This document shows positions 35,283 through 42,161 of a stretch of DNA of 42,187 bases, piece after piece; position 1 is the stretch's first letter, and every line of letters starts with the position of its first letter. The notes below the pieces were generated by a model. It was given only the letters and a program-made list of their open reading frames with translations, made no database searches and was not told where the DNA came from. This DNA is from Clostridiales bacterium (lineage in GTDB: Bacteria > Bacillota > Clostridia > Oscillospirales > Oscillospiraceae). Location of the stretch: NCBI GenBank assembly GCA_003525905.1, contig DQIA01000097.1, forward strand, positions 1-42,187, given 5' to 3'. A program made the translations under genes and the position numbers.

Positions 35283-35401
35283 GTTGTTTACTCCTTTTTA
35301 GGTTATTGGTTGGAAGACTTGACCATTGGGCAGCCATTGGTCTGCCAACATGACCCGGGACCGCCTCGGGCGGTCGGGGCTCGCTGTATCCCGGAGCGGG
35401 A
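35283..35401 (-). promoter_or_regulatory. Structured spacer between rpsJ and rplC
   Basis: 119 bases, long for this cluster. Perfect hairpin GACCGCC/GGCGGTC (35359-35365 and 35369-35375) with loop of three. A smaller stem ATCCC/GGGAT (35388-35392 and 35398-35402) stands right at the rpsJ stop. No T-run follows on the minus strand, so these are not simple terminators. They may set mRNA stability or translation of rplC. Confidence 0.45.
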
Positions 35402-35710
35402 TTACAGCTTTATCTCAATCTCAACGCCGGCCGGAAGGTCGAGGCCCTGCAGAGCTTCGATGCACTTCGCATTCGGATTGAGGATATCGATCAGTCTCTT
35501 ATGGGTTCTGCGCTCGAACTGCTCACGGGAATCCTTATACTTGTGAACAGCGCGAAGGATGGTGACGACTTCCTTCTTCGTGGGAAGGGGGATCGGGCCG
35601 GAGACGGTCGCGCCGTTGCGCTTAGCCGACTCGACGATCTTCTCCGCAGTGGAGTCGATGAGCTGATGATCATAGGCCTTCAGGCGAATTCTGATCATTT
35701 CGTTTGCCAT
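35402..35710 (-). CDS. rpsJ: 30S ribosomal protein S10
   Basis: 102 residues. S10 is part of the 30S head and, with NusB, of antitermination complexes. [20 protein letters not shown] and [20 protein letters not shown] are diagnostic. It is the first gene of the cluster, behind a long leader; CAAGGAGG lies upstream of the ATG at 35710. Confidence 0.98.
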   Translation of the reverse strand: MANEMIRIRLKAYDHQLIDSTAEKIVESAKRNGATVSGPIPLPTKKEVVTILRAVHKYKDSREQFERRTHKRLIDILNPNAKCIEALQGLDLPAGVEIEIKL

Positions 35711-35980
35711 GTTGTTGTTTCCTCCTTGAAACGTACTCAGTTCTCTGGTTTGCTGGGTACGGTCGAAGCGCTTTTGCTGTACGCTTAACCGTGCGTATCA
35801 CTCCGCAGCCATGAAAAAAGGCCGACGTTCGCCGGCCGTGCCTCATGTGCGGCGATATACGCCACGCACACAAAGTGCCTCAGCCGCCCGATGACCGGAC
35901 ATACTCCGCGGAAGTTACCGCCATCGGCGCAATCTCCCGCATCATCGCAGTGCGTGCGCAGAGCATCCCTCAACGCGCGC
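35711..35980 (-). promoter_or_regulatory. Leader of the S10 operon with internal terminator (attenuator-like)
   Basis: From the promoter at 35987-36015 the mRNA would run about 270 bases before rpsJ. An intrinsic terminator (35814-35837) stands within, about 104 bases before the rpsJ ATG. Upstream of it, GC-rich inverted stretches such as GGCGGTAACTTCCGC could fold. This arrangement fits control by premature termination. The ligand or protein is not readable; L4 is the known regulator of S10 leaders elsewhere. No T-box motif and no known riboswitch core was recognised. Confidence 0.65.
35814..35837 (-). terminator. Intrinsic terminator inside the S10 leader
   Basis: Minus strand GGCCGGC-GAAC-GTCGGCC (35820-35837) followed by six T (35814-35819). 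There is one G-U pair in the 7-base stem. Confidence 0.85.
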
Positions 35981-35986
35981 CCCTAT

Positions 35987-36015
35987 ATAGTAATCCACGC
36001 AGCCGTGAATGTCAA
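35987..36015 (-). promoter_or_regulatory. Promoter of the S10-spc-alpha cluster
   Basis: Minus strand TTGACA (36010-36015), 17-base spacer, TACTAT (35987-35992). An AT-rich stretch with A/T tracts (36016-36065), UP-element-like, lies directly upstream. Confidence 0.8.
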
Positions 36016-36103
36016 GCCTTTTTTCGGTTTTTTTCATAATTTTTTTCAGATTATTTTGTGAAAAACGGAGATTTTCAGGATTTCCCTGCAAGAGGCCGAA
36101 ACA

Positions 36104-36129
36104 GGCGGCCGCAGAGACCTGCAGCCGCC
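36104..36129 (-). terminator. Hairpin after the zinc-ribbon gene
   Basis: GGCGGC-x-GCAG / CTGC-x-GCCGCC (36104-36114 and 36119-36129) with a 4-base loop, 15 bases after the stop. The T-tail on the minus strand is poor (TGTTTC), so it is a weak terminator at best. Confidence 0.5.
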
Positions 36130-36144
36130 CCGATTTCTGTTGAT

Positions 36145-37064
36145 CTACTCGACGATGCCGATACCGTATGCCGGAAGCCCAAGCAGTGCACCGCCATTTC
36201 CGTTCAGAGAGAGGTTATACCAGACGCCGTCATAGCAGGCCGTCTCCATGGCGAACCAATACTGTTCCCCGTCGAAGCTTACGGACGCAAACACCGTGCA
36301 CAGCTCATCCGCGCCGCACTCTTTCCGAAGTCCCTCGCGGTTTTTGGTATTTGCCTCGCTCGCGTAACGTTCCTGGAAATCCGCATCCGGATACTCCTCG
36401 GCGCACACGATTTCCTCGACGTGCATGTTTGACCGGATGTCATCGTCCGCAAACTCGCGGGTGAAGTTTTCCAGATCATTCGCTGAATCGAAGTGTACAG
36501 CGTCAATTCCATCCTGCATGTCATAGGGGGTGTCCGCCAAAGCGATCAGGCGATACTGCGTATAAAGTGCTCCCGCTGCATCGCGGAAACGAACGGCGAG
36601 ATTCACCTGCTCCGCACCGAACCAGTCCGGGCTGTAGGAATTCGGCAGATACATACTGCGTCGCTCGGCATAGGTCTTCCAATCGAAATGCGCAGTAAAG
36701 GTCTCAATGGCAAAGCTGGAGATCGCTTTCTCTGCATCTCCGTTGAGCAGCCCGTCGAGATAGGCCTGCATAGCCGCCTCCGGAGAGTCGAAGCCGCTGC
36801 CCTCCAATTTGGTCTCCGCGCCGCCCTTCCGGCACAGCGCAAATACGCTGGCTGCGATCGCACAGCACAACACACCGGCAAGAAGACCGAAGAAGAATTT
36901 TCCCCATCCGCCGGAAGGTTTCCGTGCCGTCTGTTCGGTCGGCTGTTCTGGTGTCAGAATCTGCACGACCGGCTGGACCGCAGCGGCTCCGGGGCCGGTG
37001 CCCCACAGCTGCGGCAGAAACGTGCTTCCGGCTCCAATTTACAGCCGCATGATCTGCAATACAT
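36145..37064 (-). pseudogene. Zinc-ribbon membrane protein, split by an apparent one-base frameshift
   Basis: From the ATG at 37064, 7 bases after GAGGGG, the frame reads MYCRSCGCKLEPEARFCRSC, a textbook zinc ribbon of two CxxC pairs. It then stops early at a TGA near 36953. The body of the protein lies in another frame (open from just after a TAA, no ATG of its own): AAAVQPVVQILTPEQP, a membrane segment (about KFFFGLLAGVLCCAIAASVF) and an extracellular domain of about 220 residues ending at 36145. One additional base in either run CCCC (36991-36994 on plus as GGGG) or GGGG (37001-37004) would join them. The intact form would be a zinc-ribbon, single-membrane-span protein of a kind common in Clostridia, function unknown. 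A real mutation and a sequencing error are both possible. Confidence 0.82.
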
Positions 37065-37090
37065 GATCTGTCCCCTCTCTTAGCCGTGCC

Positions 37091-37462
37091 TTACAGCTCC
37101 GCGATCGCCTCGACCTCGACGAGGACGCCCTTCGGGAGCGTGCGCACGGCGACGCAGCTGCGTGCGGGCTTCTCCGTGAAATAGCGGGCATAGACCTCAT
37201 TGAACGCGGCGAAGTCGTCCATTGTCTGCAGGAAGCAGAGCGTCTTGACCGTCCGTTGGAACGACGTTCCGGCCGCCTCGAGAACTGCGCCGAGATTCTG
37301 CATGACCTGCTCGGTCTGCGCCGTAATGTCCTCCCCCGCTACGGCGCCCGTCGCGGGATCAATGGGGATCTGGCCGGACGTGAACAGCAGGCCGCCTGCC
37401 TTCATTGCCTGAGAATACGGGCCGATGGCCGCAGGTGCCTTTTCCGTGTAGACTTTTTCCAT
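37091..37462 (-). CDS. ridA: RidA-family enamine/imine deaminase
   Basis: 123 residues, normal RidA length. It hydrolyses reactive 2-aminoacrylate formed by PLP enzymes such as serine dehydratases. It starts MEKVYTEKAPAAIGPYSQAM; the C-terminal signature RSCVAVRTLPKGVLVEVEAI has the conserved Arg. AGGAGG precedes the start. It lies 39 bases behind the carD-like gene and 26 before the zinc-ribbon gene, so the three probably form an operon. Confidence 0.95.
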   Translation of the reverse strand: MEKVYTEKAPAAIGPYSQAMKAGGLLFTSGQIPIDPATGAVAGEDITAQTEQVMQNLGAVLEAAGTSFQRTVKTLCFLQTMDDFAAFNEVYARYFTEKPARSCVAVRTLPKGVLVEVEAIAEL

Positions 37463-37501
37463 GATGATTCCTCCTGTTGATTCGTTGTGGGTCGCGCCGC
37501 C

Positions 37502-38008
37502 TCAGGCCTCCCGCTCCATCCGGCTGCGGATGTAATCCGGGACGTCCTGCTGCGGGATGTGCAGAACATGGGCAAACTCGTCGTTCAGGAGCTTTTCCGC
37601 GTCGCGCAGGGTCTGCTCGTCGGCAATGCGCAGATGCTTGCCGTTTTTCTGCAGCTCGCGGCGGCGGACATAGAGCATCCGGATCAGGTGCAGGACCCGC
37701 CTGCGGTCACCGCCGGACAGGATCTGGGCAAACACCTGCTTGCGCTCGTTCGGGTCATCGATCCAGGAGATGCTTTCGCCCGCTGCGGACTGAAGCAGGC
37801 TCTCGATCTCCGGCTCGGACAGAACGGGCCGCATCCGGCTGCACAGCAGCTCGTTGTCCGTCGGGACATAGATCGTCGCGCGCGTGCGATACACCGGGCG
37901 CAGAACGTAGTATTTGCTGCGCTTTCCCCCGATCCGCAGCGTTTCGATCGCCTCGATCGTGCAGATCCCCTCCGTTCCGTACAGTACGGTCTGACCAGGC
38001 TCCAGCAT
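37502..38008 (-). CDS. CarD-family transcription regulator
   Basis: 168 residues from the ATG at 38008, 8 bases after AAGGAG; a GTG three codons upstream overlaps that site and is less likely. The N-terminal CarD/CdnL/TRCF domain is recognisable: LEPGQTVLYGTEGICTIEAI, then YYVLRPVYRTRATIYVPTDN. A helical C-terminal half follows. CarD-type proteins bind the beta subunit of RNA polymerase and steady open promoter complexes. First gene of a carD-ridA-zinc-ribbon unit with its own promoter. Confidence 0.92.
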   Translation of the reverse strand: MLEPGQTVLYGTEGICTIEAIETLRIGGKRSKYYVLRPVYRTRATIYVPTDNELLCSRMRPVLSEPEIESLLQSAAGESISWIDDPNERKQVFAQILSGGDRRRVLHLIRMLYVRRRELQKNGKHLRIADEQTLRDAEKLLNDEFAHVLHIPQQDVPDYIRSRMEREA

Positions 38009-38046
38009 TTCGCTCACTCCTTCCTGTTTTCTGCCATTCTATGGAT

Positions 38047-38076
38047 ATCATACCACATTTTGCGCAAAAATGTCAG
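38047..38076 (-). promoter_or_regulatory. Promoter of the carD-ridA unit
   Basis: Minus strand CTGACA (38071-38076), 18-base spacer, TATGAT (38047-38052) preceded by TGG (extended -10), 39 bases before the ATG at 38008. Confidence 0.7.
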
Positions 38077-38108
38077 GGGGCATTTGCGAATTTTCTTTGT
38101 TTTTCACA

Positions 38109-38139
38109 TAAAAGCGCCGCCCGGGCGACCGGGCGGCGC
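38109..38139 (-). terminator. Terminator after oleate hydratase
   Basis: Perfect 11-base GC stem (38114-38124 and 38129-38139) with a 4-base loop, then TTTTA on the minus strand. It begins 30 bases after the stop at 38170. Confidence 0.88.
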
Positions 38140-38169
38140 AGGGAACACTATTATATATTGTATTCCGGC

Positions 38170-39945
38170 TCAGATCGCGCCGTGCTCGGCGAGCAGCTTC
38201 TCAACATCCGTGCCGCGGACCTTCTTCAGCAGCTCCTTCAGAGCCAGCTTTTCGACTACGCCAAGGTCCATGTCCGTGATCTTGCGGCCGTCGCGCAGGG
38301 CAACACTGGCGTTCACGAGGTCGCGCACGTCATAGGTGCTGCCCCAGACCTCCGGCACACCGCGGTCGATGTCGAGCAGACTGTAGACGGCCTCCATACC
38401 GGTGCGGATGGAATACTCCGTCGTGAAGATCGTATCGCGGGCCGTCTCGGCAAACTGACCGAGGAAGGCGAAGTTCACGGCTCCGTCCGGAACGACGTTC
38501 GGGCGGTCGCCCTTTTCACGCGGCATGAAAAACGCGGTGATATACGGCATCATAACAGGGACGGTCTTTGCGCTATGCTCTGCGAGATCCGCGATCTCAG
38601 CGACCGGCACGCCGAGGTGATACAGCCACTCCATGCAGATCTCCTTGCCGGTACACTCGCGCATGGTCTTCTTAACGAAGTCGCCCGGCTTGTCGGAGAA
38701 CAGGCCGTAGACCCAGATGACGAGCTGGTCCTTCGGCTGATTGCGGAACTGCGGCTGGCGATTGATCGTCCAGCTGAGAAGCCAGCCGGAATCGCGGGCC
38801 GTGACGATGCCGCCCGTAACGACCTTGCCGGAGAACGGGTCGCGCTTGCAGATCTTCTCGATATACGGCACGATCCTGCGGTCGAGCGTCGTAACGGTCG
38901 CGCTCATCCAGTTCGACTGCTCCGGATCGCTGCAGAACTTGTCCGGATGGCCGAACGACGGATCCTGTGCCGCGATCTTGCGCCACATATCCCAGCCGCC
39001 GCCCTCGCGGATGGTCTTGTTGAAGGCCGCGGGCTCATTCTGGCTGCCGTAGGCGGAGTTCTCGACGCAGCCGCCGTTCGTGATGAAAACGAGGTCGTTG
39101 TCCGTCAGGTCGATGGCATCCTCCCTGCCCTCGCGCTGCAGAACGATGCGGCGTGCCGCCTTGCGGCCGTTCCGGATGTCAAACTCCACATTGACGACCT
39201 TCGTGTTGTATTGGAAGTCCACACCGTGCTCCTGCAGATAATGCACCATCGGCAGGATCATGGACTCGTACTGATTGTAGCGCGTGAAGCGCAGAGCCGT
39301 AAAATCGGGCAGGCCGCCGACATGATGGATGAAGCGCTTAAGATACAGCTTCATCTCCAGCGCGGAGTGCCAGTTTTCAAAGGCGAACATCGTGCGCCAG
39401 TAGAGCCAGAAGTTCGAATCGAGCACCTCGTGGTCGAAGATCTCGTCGATGCGCTTGTTGTAGAGCTCCTCATCCGGCGTGAAGAACAGCTTCATGATCT
39501 CCATTGCGGCCTTGTCGGACAGGCCGAACTTCTTGTCGGTATGGGCATCCTGGCCCTGCTTCTCCGTGGCACGGCAGAGCGAGTAGTTCGGATCGGCCTT
39601 GTTGAGCCAGTAATACTCATCCAGCACGCTCACCCCCTCCGTCTCAATGGACGGGATGGAGCGGAACAGATCCCACATACATTCGAAATGATTGTCCATC
39701 TCGCGGCCGCCGCGCATGACATAGCCGATGTCGGTATACTGATAGCCGTCGCACGCGCCGCCGGGGATCGGGTCCTTCTCCAGAATATGGATCCGCTCAC
39801 CGGCCATCTGACCGTCTCGGACAAGGTAGCAGGCAGCCGCCAGAGCGGCAAGGCCGGAGCCGATGAGATATGCGGCTTTTTCGTCAACGCCCTGCGGCTT
39901 CTGCGGGCGGGCAAACGCTTCATAATTACCACTGGAATAATACAT
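38170..39945 (-). CDS. ohyA: Oleate hydratase (MCRA family)
   Basis: 591 residues, the usual size. It adds water to the cis-9 double bond of oleic and related fatty acids, giving 10-hydroxy acids, with FAD as structural cofactor. The start is the ATG at 39945, 8 bases after GGAGG; the frame goes 22 codons further without support. FAD-binding GSGLAALAAACYL (29-41) is followed by PIPGGACDGYQY, MRGGREMDNHFECMWDLF and NFAFLGQFAETARDTIFTTE, all typical of the family. It is a single-gene unit. In gut bacteria it detoxifies unsaturated fatty acids from the host diet. Confidence 0.97.
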   Translation of the reverse strand: MYYSSGNYEAFARPQKPQGVDEKAAYLIGSGLAALAAACYLVRDGQMAGERIHILEKDPIPGGACDGYQYTDIGYVMRGGREMDNHFECMWDLFRSIPSIETEGVSVLDEYYWLNKADPNYSLCRATEKQGQDAHTDKKFGLSDKAAMEIMKLFFTPDEELYNKRIDEIFDHEVLDSNFWLYWRTMFAFENWHSALEMKLYLKRFIHHVGGLPDFTALRFTRYNQYESMILPMVHYLQEHGVDFQYNTKVVNVEFDIRNGRKAARRIVLQREGREDAIDLTDNDLVFITNGGCVENSAYGSQNEPAAFNKTIREGGGWDMWRKIAAQDPSFGHPDKFCSDPEQSNWMSATVTTLDRRIVPYIEKICKRDPFSGKVVTGGIVTARDSGWLLSWTINRQPQFRNQPKDQLVIWVYGLFSDKPGDFVKKTMRECTGKEICMEWLYHLGVPVAEIADLAEHSAKTVPVMMPYITAFFMPREKGDRPNVVPDGAVNFAFLGQFAETARDTIFTTEYSIRTGMEAVYSLLDIDRGVPEVWGSTYDVRDLVNASVALRDGRKITDMDLGVVEKLALKELLKKVRGTDVEKLLAEHGAI

Positions 39946-39984
39946 ACTCAGTTCCTCCGTCGTTTCTATCGAATTTGTAGCCCT

Positions 39985-40013
39985 ATTATAAGATGCCCGT
40001 CTTTTCCGCACAA
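39985..40013 (-). promoter_or_regulatory. Promoter of the oleate hydratase gene
   Basis: Minus strand TTGTGC (40008-40013), 17-base spacer, TATAAT (39985-39990), 40 bases before the ATG at 39945. Confidence 0.75.
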
Positions 40014-40025
40014 TAGACAGAAATT

Positions 40026-40083
40026 CCGCCGTGCCGCAATTTCAGGCACAGCGGAAAAGCTGTCTTATTTTTGGGCACGGCGG
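40026..40083. terminator. Nested inverted repeat after the amidase gene
   Basis: Outer arms CCGCCGTGCC / GGCACGGCGG (40026-40035 and 40074-40083) enclose a smaller hairpin ACAGC/GCTGT. The outer right arm is followed on the plus strand by GCTTTTTG; the minus strand tail is AATTTC. It lies 16 bases after the amidase stop and before the oleate hydratase promoter, so a terminator role for the amidase transcript is likely, though the better tail faces the other way. Confidence 0.45.
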
Positions 40084-40099
40084 GCTTTTTGTCGCAATG

Positions 40100-40843
40100 T
40101 CACGGAAGCGGCCGCAGATACTCGCTTTTCGCCCAGCCGAGCAGGCCGTCATAATCCACGACGGACCAGTCGTCATAGGAATTGAGAATACGCACCGGCG
40201 CACCGTTCGGCATGCGCGCGAGAATGCGGGCAGTCGTGGCCGGAGCGCCGCGCAGCAGAAGATTCCCGCTGTTCACGGACACGACCCCCTCCCGCTCCGG
40301 CCGCGGCGAAAGGAACGGCACGCCGAAATACTCCGTCACGGACAGGGTCAGACTGCGCGCAATGGCCTCGAGGTTATTTTCGATCCATTCGGCATCGGCG
40401 CGGTTGTCATGATAGCCCAGCTCCGCCAGCACGGACGGGGCACGCACGCGGCGGATCTCCGTGATGGACGTCGAGGCCAGCGGCCGCACTCTCTGCGGCA
40501 GCGGATAGATCTCGCGCAGATTATCCGCCAGGATATTAGCCATCCGCAGGCCGTCCGTGCTGCCGGGATAATAATAGAGGTCGATGCCGCGCACGGTCCC
40601 GGCTGACTGCGGCGGCGCGGCGTTGCTGTGCAGAGCAAGATGGAAATCATAGTTTCCGGCGTTCGAGGCGCGGATAGACGTGCCGACCGTCCCCTCCGGG
40701 TCGTTGCGGGTGACGTTGATGCCGGAGGCGCGCAGATACGGCTCCATCCGGTCGGCGATGCGGTTCATCCACAGGCGCTCATTTCCCTCCGTCACATAGG
40801 GATTGCCCGCCTGTGTGGAGGGACTCAGAAATAAAAACGGCAT
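40100..40843 (-). CDS. N-acetylmuramoyl-L-alanine amidase (Amidase_3-like) with SH3 domain
   Basis: 247 residues from the ATG at 40843, 8 bases after GGAG. Residues 1-175 resemble zinc amidases that cut the bond between muramic acid and L-Ala: Glu22 in TEGNE, His72 in LALHSNAA and Glu141 in VLAELGYHDN fit the second ligand, third ligand and catalytic position. The usual first zinc ligand (DPGHGG) is replaced by LSPSTQAGN. A C-terminal bacterial SH3 domain (about 186-246, LLLRGAPATTARILARM, GWAKSEYL) may bind the wall. No signal peptide is present, so export is unclear; a spore or lysis role is possible but unproven. Confidence 0.85.
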   Translation of the reverse strand: MPFLFLSPSTQAGNPYVTEGNERLWMNRIADRMEPYLRASGINVTRNDPEGTVGTSIRASNAGNYDFHLALHSNAAPPQSAGTVRGIDLYYYPGSTDGLRMANILADNLREIYPLPQRVRPLASTSITEIRRVRAPSVLAELGYHDNRADAEWIENNLEAIARSLTLSVTEYFGVPFLSPRPEREGVVSVNSGNLLLRGAPATTARILARMPNGAPVRILNSYDDWSVVDYDGLLGWAKSEYLRPLP

Positions 40844-40864
40844 AAACAGTTCTCCTTTTCCTCT

Positions 40865-40977
40865 TGTCAAAAACCTCTCAGACTTTTCCGCCAAAAAAAT
40901 TCAAAGCAAAATTTTGTAGTTTGATTTTGCAATTTTGCCGCTCCTCCGAAACGTTCGTCCGGGCAGGTTTTCTGACA
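40865..40977. repeat. 113-base MITE-like element containing repeat copy B
   Basis: Ends are imperfect inverted repeats: TGTCAAAAACCT (40865-40876) and AGGTTTTCTGACA (40965-40977), which match with one extra base. Inside, 40925-40942 (TTTTGCAATTTTGCCGCT) is identical to the complement of 11138-11155, and similarity reaches further left (CAGACTTTT against CAGGCTTTT). It has no coding frame. It fills most of the gap between the amidase and exonuclease genes. Confidence 0.6.
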
Positions 40978-41033
40978 GTCTGCTTTGGCTTTCTTCTTTT
41001 TTTCCATTCTATGCCGCAGCGCAAAAAGTGTTG

Positions 41034-41062
41034 TTGCGGTGCTGAGAAAAGTATGATATGAT
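41034..41062 (+). promoter_or_regulatory. Promoter of the exonuclease gene
   Basis: TTGCGG (41034-41039), 17-base spacer, TATGAT (41057-41062), 37 bases before the ATG at 41100. Confidence 0.7.
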
Positions 41063-41099
41063 TTAAGTTGATTGTGAATCAGAAGGCGGAGGAATATCC

Positions 41100-42092
41100 A
41101 TGCAGTATATCGTTCTGGACATGGAGTGGAATCAGCCGTGGCCCGGCTCCTATGCGGCGCAGAAGGTGCTGCCGGTGCAGATCCACGGGGAGATCATTCA
41201 GATCGGCGCAGTGCGCCTGCTCGAGACCGGCAAGATCGCCGATGAATTTCAGGTGTTGGTGCGCCCCAAATACTATAAAAAGCTCAACAGCCGCGTCTCC
41301 AAGCTCACAGGACTGCGCGACGCCCGCCTGCGCGAGGAGGGTCTTTCCTTCCCCGAGGCGCTCGAGCGCTTCCGTGACTGGATCGGCGGCCCCTGCATCT
41401 TCCTGACGTGGGGCTTTGACGACATCACGGTGCTGGAGGACAATATCCTGCTGCACGACGGCGAGCCGGACTGGATCACACAGTGGTACAATGCGCAGAT
41501 GATCTTCAATGCGCAGACCGGCTGCGGCAACACTCAGAAGGCCCTCTCGACCGCCATGGAGCTGCTCGGCATCGAGCCGTCGCGCCCGGCGCACGACGCG
41601 CTCGGTGATGCCTACCACACGGCCATCATCTGCAGCCGTCTGGACCTGCCGCGCGGCATTGCAGAATATAAGCAGGCCCTGCAGAGCCATGCGGACGGCT
41701 TCCACGGCGATCCGCCCGCAGGCTGCATCAGCCGTTCTGTCTTCCATGGCTACGCGACCCGTGAGGCCGCCATAGAAGCCATGACAAGCCGCGAGAACCA
41801 CTGTCCGAAATGCGGCAAGAGCATGCGCAACGGCCGCTGGATCTCGCAGCAGGGCCACCGCTATATGGCGATGGCCGAGTGCCCGGAGCACGGGCGCTAT
41901 CTGGTCCGCATCCGCATCAGCGACGAGCCCGGCGGCACGCAGCGCGCCAGCCGCCTTGTCTACGAGGGCGACAGCGAGGCCGCGCAGAAATATGACACGC
42001 TGGCAGCGCGTCCGTCCGCCGCACGCCGCCGCAGGCGCAGACGCTCCGCCCGCCGCTCCTCTGCCGAAAGCGGAAAGCAGGAAACGAAATAA
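41100..42092 (+). CDS. DEDDh 3'-5' exonuclease with C-terminal zinc site and Arg-rich tail
   Basis: 330 residues. The exonuclease fold (1-185) has its acidic set in VLDMEWN (Asp7, Glu9), WGFDD (Asp107/108) and AHDALGDA (His165, Asp170), the DnaQ/KapD-like type acting on DNA or RNA ends. The C-terminal part is unusual: CPKC (235-238) and CPEH (261-264) form a likely zinc-binding site, and the protein ends in a very basic stretch (ARRRRRRRSARRSS) that may hold nucleic acid. Start at 41100 after GGAGG. It stands alone with its own promoter. The substrate is unknown. Confidence 0.9.
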   Translation: MQYIVLDMEWNQPWPGSYAAQKVLPVQIHGEIIQIGAVRLLETGKIADEFQVLVRPKYYKKLNSRVSKLTGLRDARLREEGLSFPEALERFRDWIGGPCIFLTWGFDDITVLEDNILLHDGEPDWITQWYNAQMIFNAQTGCGNTQKALSTAMELLGIEPSRPAHDALGDAYHTAIICSRLDLPRGIAEYKQALQSHADGFHGDPPAGCISRSVFHGYATREAAIEAMTSRENHCPKCGKSMRNGRWISQQGHRYMAMAECPEHGRYLVRIRISDEPGGTQRASRLVYEGDSEAAQKYDTLAARPSAARRRRRRRSARRSSAESGKQETK

Positions 42093-42094
42093 CA

Positions 42095-42127
42095 AGAGCT
42101 TGTCAAAAATACTTTTTGACAAGCTCT
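42095..42127. repeat. Perfect 15-base inverted repeat after the exonuclease gene
   Basis: AGAGCTTGTCAAAAA (42095-42109), loop TAC, and its exact complement (42113-42127), starting 3 bases after the stop. The T-run is next to the loop and not at the base, unlike a standard terminator, though the hairpin could still end transcription. CTTGTCAAAAA also occurs at 40863-40873, at the left end of the MITE-like element. Confidence 0.75.
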
Positions 42128-42161
42128 CAAACGAGGCCCGTTTCACTGGGCTCTCGTTTGA
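42127..42161. repeat. Second hairpin in a row at the right edge
   Basis: TCAAACGAG-GCCC / GGGC-T-CTCGTTTGA (42127-42139 and 42148-42161) with an 8-base loop and one bulged T. A third, smaller palindrome, GCTGCGGC...GCTGCAGC, follows up to the window edge. Confidence 0.65.

Noticed and set aside
35785..35973. Possible leader peptide of 62 codons in the S10 leader
   Set aside because: It would start with TTG without a usable ribosome binding site and crosses the terminator stem. No runs of a regulatory amino acid are seen.
35840..35980. T-box riboswitch in the S10 leader
   Set aside because: GGCGGTAACTTCCGCGG loosely recalls the T-box antiterminator, but the core AGGGTGGNACCGCG is not there and a ribosomal operon is not a usual target.
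37477..40185. A 902-residue open frame on the plus strand opposite carD, ridA and oleate hydratase
   Set aside because: It lies antisense to three well recognised genes with good ribosome binding sites. Its product is low-complexity, rich in Arg, Ala and Leu without domains; GC-rich coding sequence leaves long open frames on the other strand.
40853..40882. TTGACA on the minus strand as -35 of the amidase gene
   Set aside because: It lies too close to the ATG at 40843 to leave room for a -10 box and a leader.
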